Source of the DNA: Gracilimonas sp034520725
GTDB taxonomy: Bacteria; Bacteroidota; Rhodothermia; Balneolales; Balneolaceae
Reading direction: 5' to 3'
DNA length: 64,000 nucleotides
NCBI GenBank assembly: GCA_034520725.1
Contig: JAXHNH010000008.1
Span: forward strand, 1 to 64,000
The notes under the pieces are model-generated. The model searched no databases, was not told where the DNA came from, and saw only the letters and a program-made list of their open reading frames with translations. Positions 61,850-64,000 of the stretch are shown piece by piece. The translations under genes were made by a program, and so were the position numbers. How positions within the stretch are numbered: the first letter of the stretch is position 1; each line of letters begins with the position of its first letter.

Positions 61850-62953
61850 TTGAAAGACGATAAGACTCCTGAAGGTCAGGATAAAAGCTCATACTGGCAG
61901 AAAAAGAAGGCGAAGGTAGAAGAGGAAAATAAGAAGGCAAAATCATGGCTGAGGGAATGGCTGGATGCGATCTTATTTGCATTTATTGCCGCAGCTATTT
62001 TGCGAGCCTTTTTGTTTGGTTCCTATAAAATTCCAACCCCGTCCATGGAAAAGACCTTAATGACGGGTGATCTGCTCATTGTTTCAAACATCACCTATGG
62101 TCCCAGAACTCCAATGGCACTTTGTATCCCCTTTATTCAGGGTGCCTGTGTACCGGGAGTTAAACTGCCTTGGACCCGCCTGCCCGGTTTCAGGGATGTA
62201 GAGCGAAACGATATCTTTGTTTTCAATGTGCCATGGGAAGTAAAACCAGTTTCACAAAAGACAAACTATATAAAACGAGCAGTGGCTCTACCGGGAGATA
62301 CGATGTCTATCAGGGACAAAGAGTTGTTCATTAACGGTGAACCTGAGGTAGAGCATGAAGGGCTGCAAAAGCACTATGTGCTTAGGATGGATAACCGTAT
62401 TCGACTAAGCAGTGCCAAGATGGAGTCTGTAGGTGGCGAGCTGATCGGCTATGATAATAACAATACCTACATTGTAAATATGACTGATGAGGTTGCTGAA
62501 CAGGTCAGTGGCTGGGCTGAGGTAGACACCACATATTTAAATGTATCCCCCGAAAATTCCGTTGACAGAAATTACGTTCAGAGTATGGGTGAATTCTCAA
62601 AAGCATTTAATAACCCGGATCAAATGAGAGAGATCGTTGTTCCATTTGAAGGTCAGGAGATCGAACTGAACGATGACAACTGGTTTATATACAAAGATAT
62701 TATTGAGCGTTACGAGCGTAATGACTTAAGAAGAGAAGGGGATAAAATATTCATAAACGGAGAGGAAACTAACACTTACACCATTCAGCAGAATTACTAC
62801 TTTGGTATGGGAGATAACCGTGATAACAGTATGGATTCCAGATTTTGGGGATTTGTACCTCAAGACCACCTGATCGGTAAGGCGACTATTGTTTGGTTCT
62901 CCATCCGAGATTGGGTGCCAAAATTTGACCGAGTCTTTACGCTGATTGATTAG
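61850..62953 (+). CDS. lepB: signal peptidase I
   Basis: A 367-residue inner-membrane serine peptidase that removes signal peptides. A charged start and one helix (WLDAILFAFIAAAILRAFLFG, about 37-57) lead to the catalytic Ser65 in IPTPSMEKTL. The general base Lys142 is in NYIKRAVALPGD. The box GMGDNRDNSMDSRFWG is near the C-terminus. A large insertion of about 150 residues between the lysine and that box makes it longer than enteric LepB-like cores. The start is a TTG at 61850; the next ATG is well inside. It completes the lepA-unknown-lepB operon. Confidence 0.93.
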   Translation: MKDDKTPEGQDKSSYWQKKKAKVEEENKKAKSWLREWLDAILFAFIAAAILRAFLFGSYKIPTPSMEKTLMTGDLLIVSNITYGPRTPMALCIPFIQGACVPGVKLPWTRLPGFRDVERNDIFVFNVPWEVKPVSQKTNYIKRAVALPGDTMSIRDKELFINGEPEVEHEGLQKHYVLRMDNRIRLSSAKMESVGGELIGYDNNNTYIVNMTDEVAEQVSGWAEVDTTYLNVSPENSVDRNYVQSMGEFSKAFNNPDQMREIVVPFEGQEIELNDDNWFIYKDIIERYERNDLRREGDKIFINGEETNTYTIQQNYYFGMGDNRDNSMDSRFWGFVPQDHLIGKATIVWFSIRDWVPKFDRVFTLID

Positions 62954-63032
62954 GAAGTGGTCAGGTCTCAGAATTCAGGATTCGGAACTGATCAACTCCT
63001 GAGTTCCGAGTCCTATTTTTTTCAATTCGACT

Positions 63033-63055
63033 GTCGCAAGCGTTTCGCTTGTGAC
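63033..63055. repeat. REP-like hairpin after lepB
   Basis: Arms gtcgcaagcg and cgcttgtgac surround a ttt loop, matching at 9 of 10 positions. The core caagcg-ttt-cgcttg resembles the hairpin at 54084. Around it, caactcctgagtt occurs on both sides (near 62994 and 63119), so the whole 62960-63150 gap is repetitive. Confidence 0.55.
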
Positions 63056-63155
63056 GAGTTGATTGGAATTAAAACTTTCCTTTGGTCCAAGCGGACACTT
63101 AAATCAGGCGCGAAATAAACAACTCCTGAGTTCAGAATTCTGAGTCCTGAATCCT

Positions 63156-64000
63156 CTAATTCTTCGCCATAGTCTTTCCCTTGGGAGCGCCTTCCCGAAT
63201 AGCTAGCTGACCACAACCGGCATCAATATCATCACCGCGACTTCGCCGAACAGTAGCTCTTACATCATTCTTGATGAGTTCCCGCATAAAGTCATCCAGT
63301 CGTTCTTCACGAGCCCGTTTCAGCTCCACACCGGCTACGTTGTTATACATGATGATGTTAACCTTGCTAGGTACCCATTTAACGATCTTAGCCAGGTCTC
63401 GCGCATCCTGAGGACTGTCGTTGAAATTATCAAATAGCAGGTATTCGTAAGTAACCGGCTTATCGGTCGCTCTGTGGTAGTATTTCACAGCTTCCTCCAA
63501 ACTTTCCAGATTCATGGAGCTGTTGATAGGCATGATCTCGTCACGTTTTACATCAGTAGGGGCGTGAAGTGAGATCGCAAGGTTGAATTCTTCCTGATCA
63601 TCGGCCAGTTTCTTGATCTGTTTGGTAAGCCCAACCGTTGACACTGTAACTCGTTTTGGTGAAAGCTCAATACTCAACGGGTCAGAAATGATATGCGCTG
63701 AATTTACAATGGCCTTATAATTATGAAGGGGTTCACCCATCCCCATGTAAACAACGTTGGTGATCTTCTTGCCATACTTTTCTTCGGCCAGATCGTTAAT
63801 GTACTGAACCTGATCCACGATCTCGCCGTGTGTCAGATTTCGGAATAAACCCATTTTACCGGTGGCACAAAAGGCACATCCGAAAACACAGCCAACCTGA
63901 GAGGATACACAAACGGTCAAACGACGTGCCGCACCATCCGCAAAGAAATCAGGTATGAGCACAGCTTCCACCTTGTAGTCTTTTCCTTCATCGGTAAGCT
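63156..64000 (-). CDS. rlmN: 23S rRNA (adenine-2503-C2)-methyltransferase, partial
   Basis: A radical-SAM enzyme that methylates A2503 of 23S rRNA (and often tRNA). The iron-sulfur motif CVFGCAFC lies in SSQVGCVFGCAFCATGKMG. Further landmarks are YMGMGEPLHNY, LAISLHAPTD, and the C-terminal RGDDIDAGCGQLA with the mechanistic cysteine. The reading frame continues upstream past the end of the window (LTDEGKDYKVEAVLIP is still open at 64000), so the N-terminal 60-80 residues are missing here. It converges on lepB. Confidence 0.93.
   Translation of the reverse strand, partial: LTDEGKDYKVEAVLIPDFFADGAARRLTVCVSSQVGCVFGCAFCATGKMGLFRNLTHGEIVDQVQYINDLAEEKYGKKITNVVYMGMGEPLHNYKAIVNSAHIISDPLSIELSPKRVTVSTVGLTKQIKKLADDQEEFNLAISLHAPTDVKRDEIMPINSSMNLESLEEAVKYYHRATDKPVTYEYLLFDNFNDSPQDARDLAKIVKWVPSKVNIIMYNNVAGVELKRAREERLDDFMRELIKNDVRATVRRSRGDDIDAGCGQLAIREGAPKGKTMAKN

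Noticed and set aside
62954..63155. Possible CRISPR-like array after lepB
   Set aside because: The caactcctgagtt repeats are only two, unevenly spaced and lie around a REP-like hairpin, without regular spacers.

Overview
The window reads as chromosomal DNA of a Bacteroidota/FCB-group bacterium. Support comes from a SusC/SusD pair, many lipoprotein signals, a six-bladed-propeller lipoprotein, a TAnnTTTG-type promoter box and the near absence of Shine-Dalgarno sequences. The mix of KatG, three-subunit PntAA/PntAB/PntB, a DUF5117-type metalloprotease and a VPS10-like propeller protein suits a marine Balneolota/Rhodothermota-type organism. That placement is inference; no rRNA gene is present.

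Layout. 0.2-9.6 kb: M1 aminopeptidase, propeller lipoprotein, thioredoxin, aldo/keto reductase, catalase-peroxidase and an FKBP lipoprotein. 9.7-13.9 kb: NAD(P) transhydrogenase and, divergently, thioredoxin reductase; with trxA and katG this gives a redox theme. 13.9-24.9 kb: an intact housekeeping stretch (DUF4342, comM, priA, a GCS2-CBS ligase fusion with an aspartoacylase-like hydrolase, scpB, rluB, an alpha/beta hydrolase), interrupted by a broken IVS-type four-helix-bundle gene between inverted repeats. 25.1-36.7 kb: a SusC-SusD-cyanophycinase-metalloprotease-VPS10 locus, apparently for uptake and breakdown of peptides or polyamides. 36.7-42.8 kb: a repeat copy, a sterol-desaturase-family enzyme, a VapBC-like toxin-antitoxin pair, SSS and SLC13 transporters and a WbqC-like gene. 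42.9-52.9 kb: gltX, an NhaC antiporter, a TANGO2-like protein, a membrane SpoIIE phosphatase, a DtxR regulator, and hisF and hisA with a truncated AMP-binding enzyme between them. 53-54.3 kb: a ruined REP-associated tyrosine transposase among REP-like hairpins. 54.3-64 kb: an ABC ATPase/FtsX permease/AttH trio, hisE, lepA, a secreted unknown, lepB and rlmN, which runs off the end.

Sequence quality is patchy. Long stretches (9-25 kb, 42-46 kb) read without interruption. Many other genes (M1 peptidase, katG, susC/susD, cyanophycinase, metalloprotease, VPS10, SSS, SLC13, TANGO2, hisA, ABC, AttH, lepA) are split by one-base indels, often in homopolymers, while the protein sequence continues in another frame. 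The near-universal lepA is among them. Most breaks are therefore better read as sequencing or assembly errors than as decay, and I annotate the whole genes and note the breaks.

The most interesting items are a PriA that has lost exactly the four cysteines expected for one of its two zinc sites, the GCS2-CBS/aspartoacylase pair, the AMP-binding enzyme lacking its C-terminal domain, the IVS-like element, and two families of palindromic intergenic repeats.
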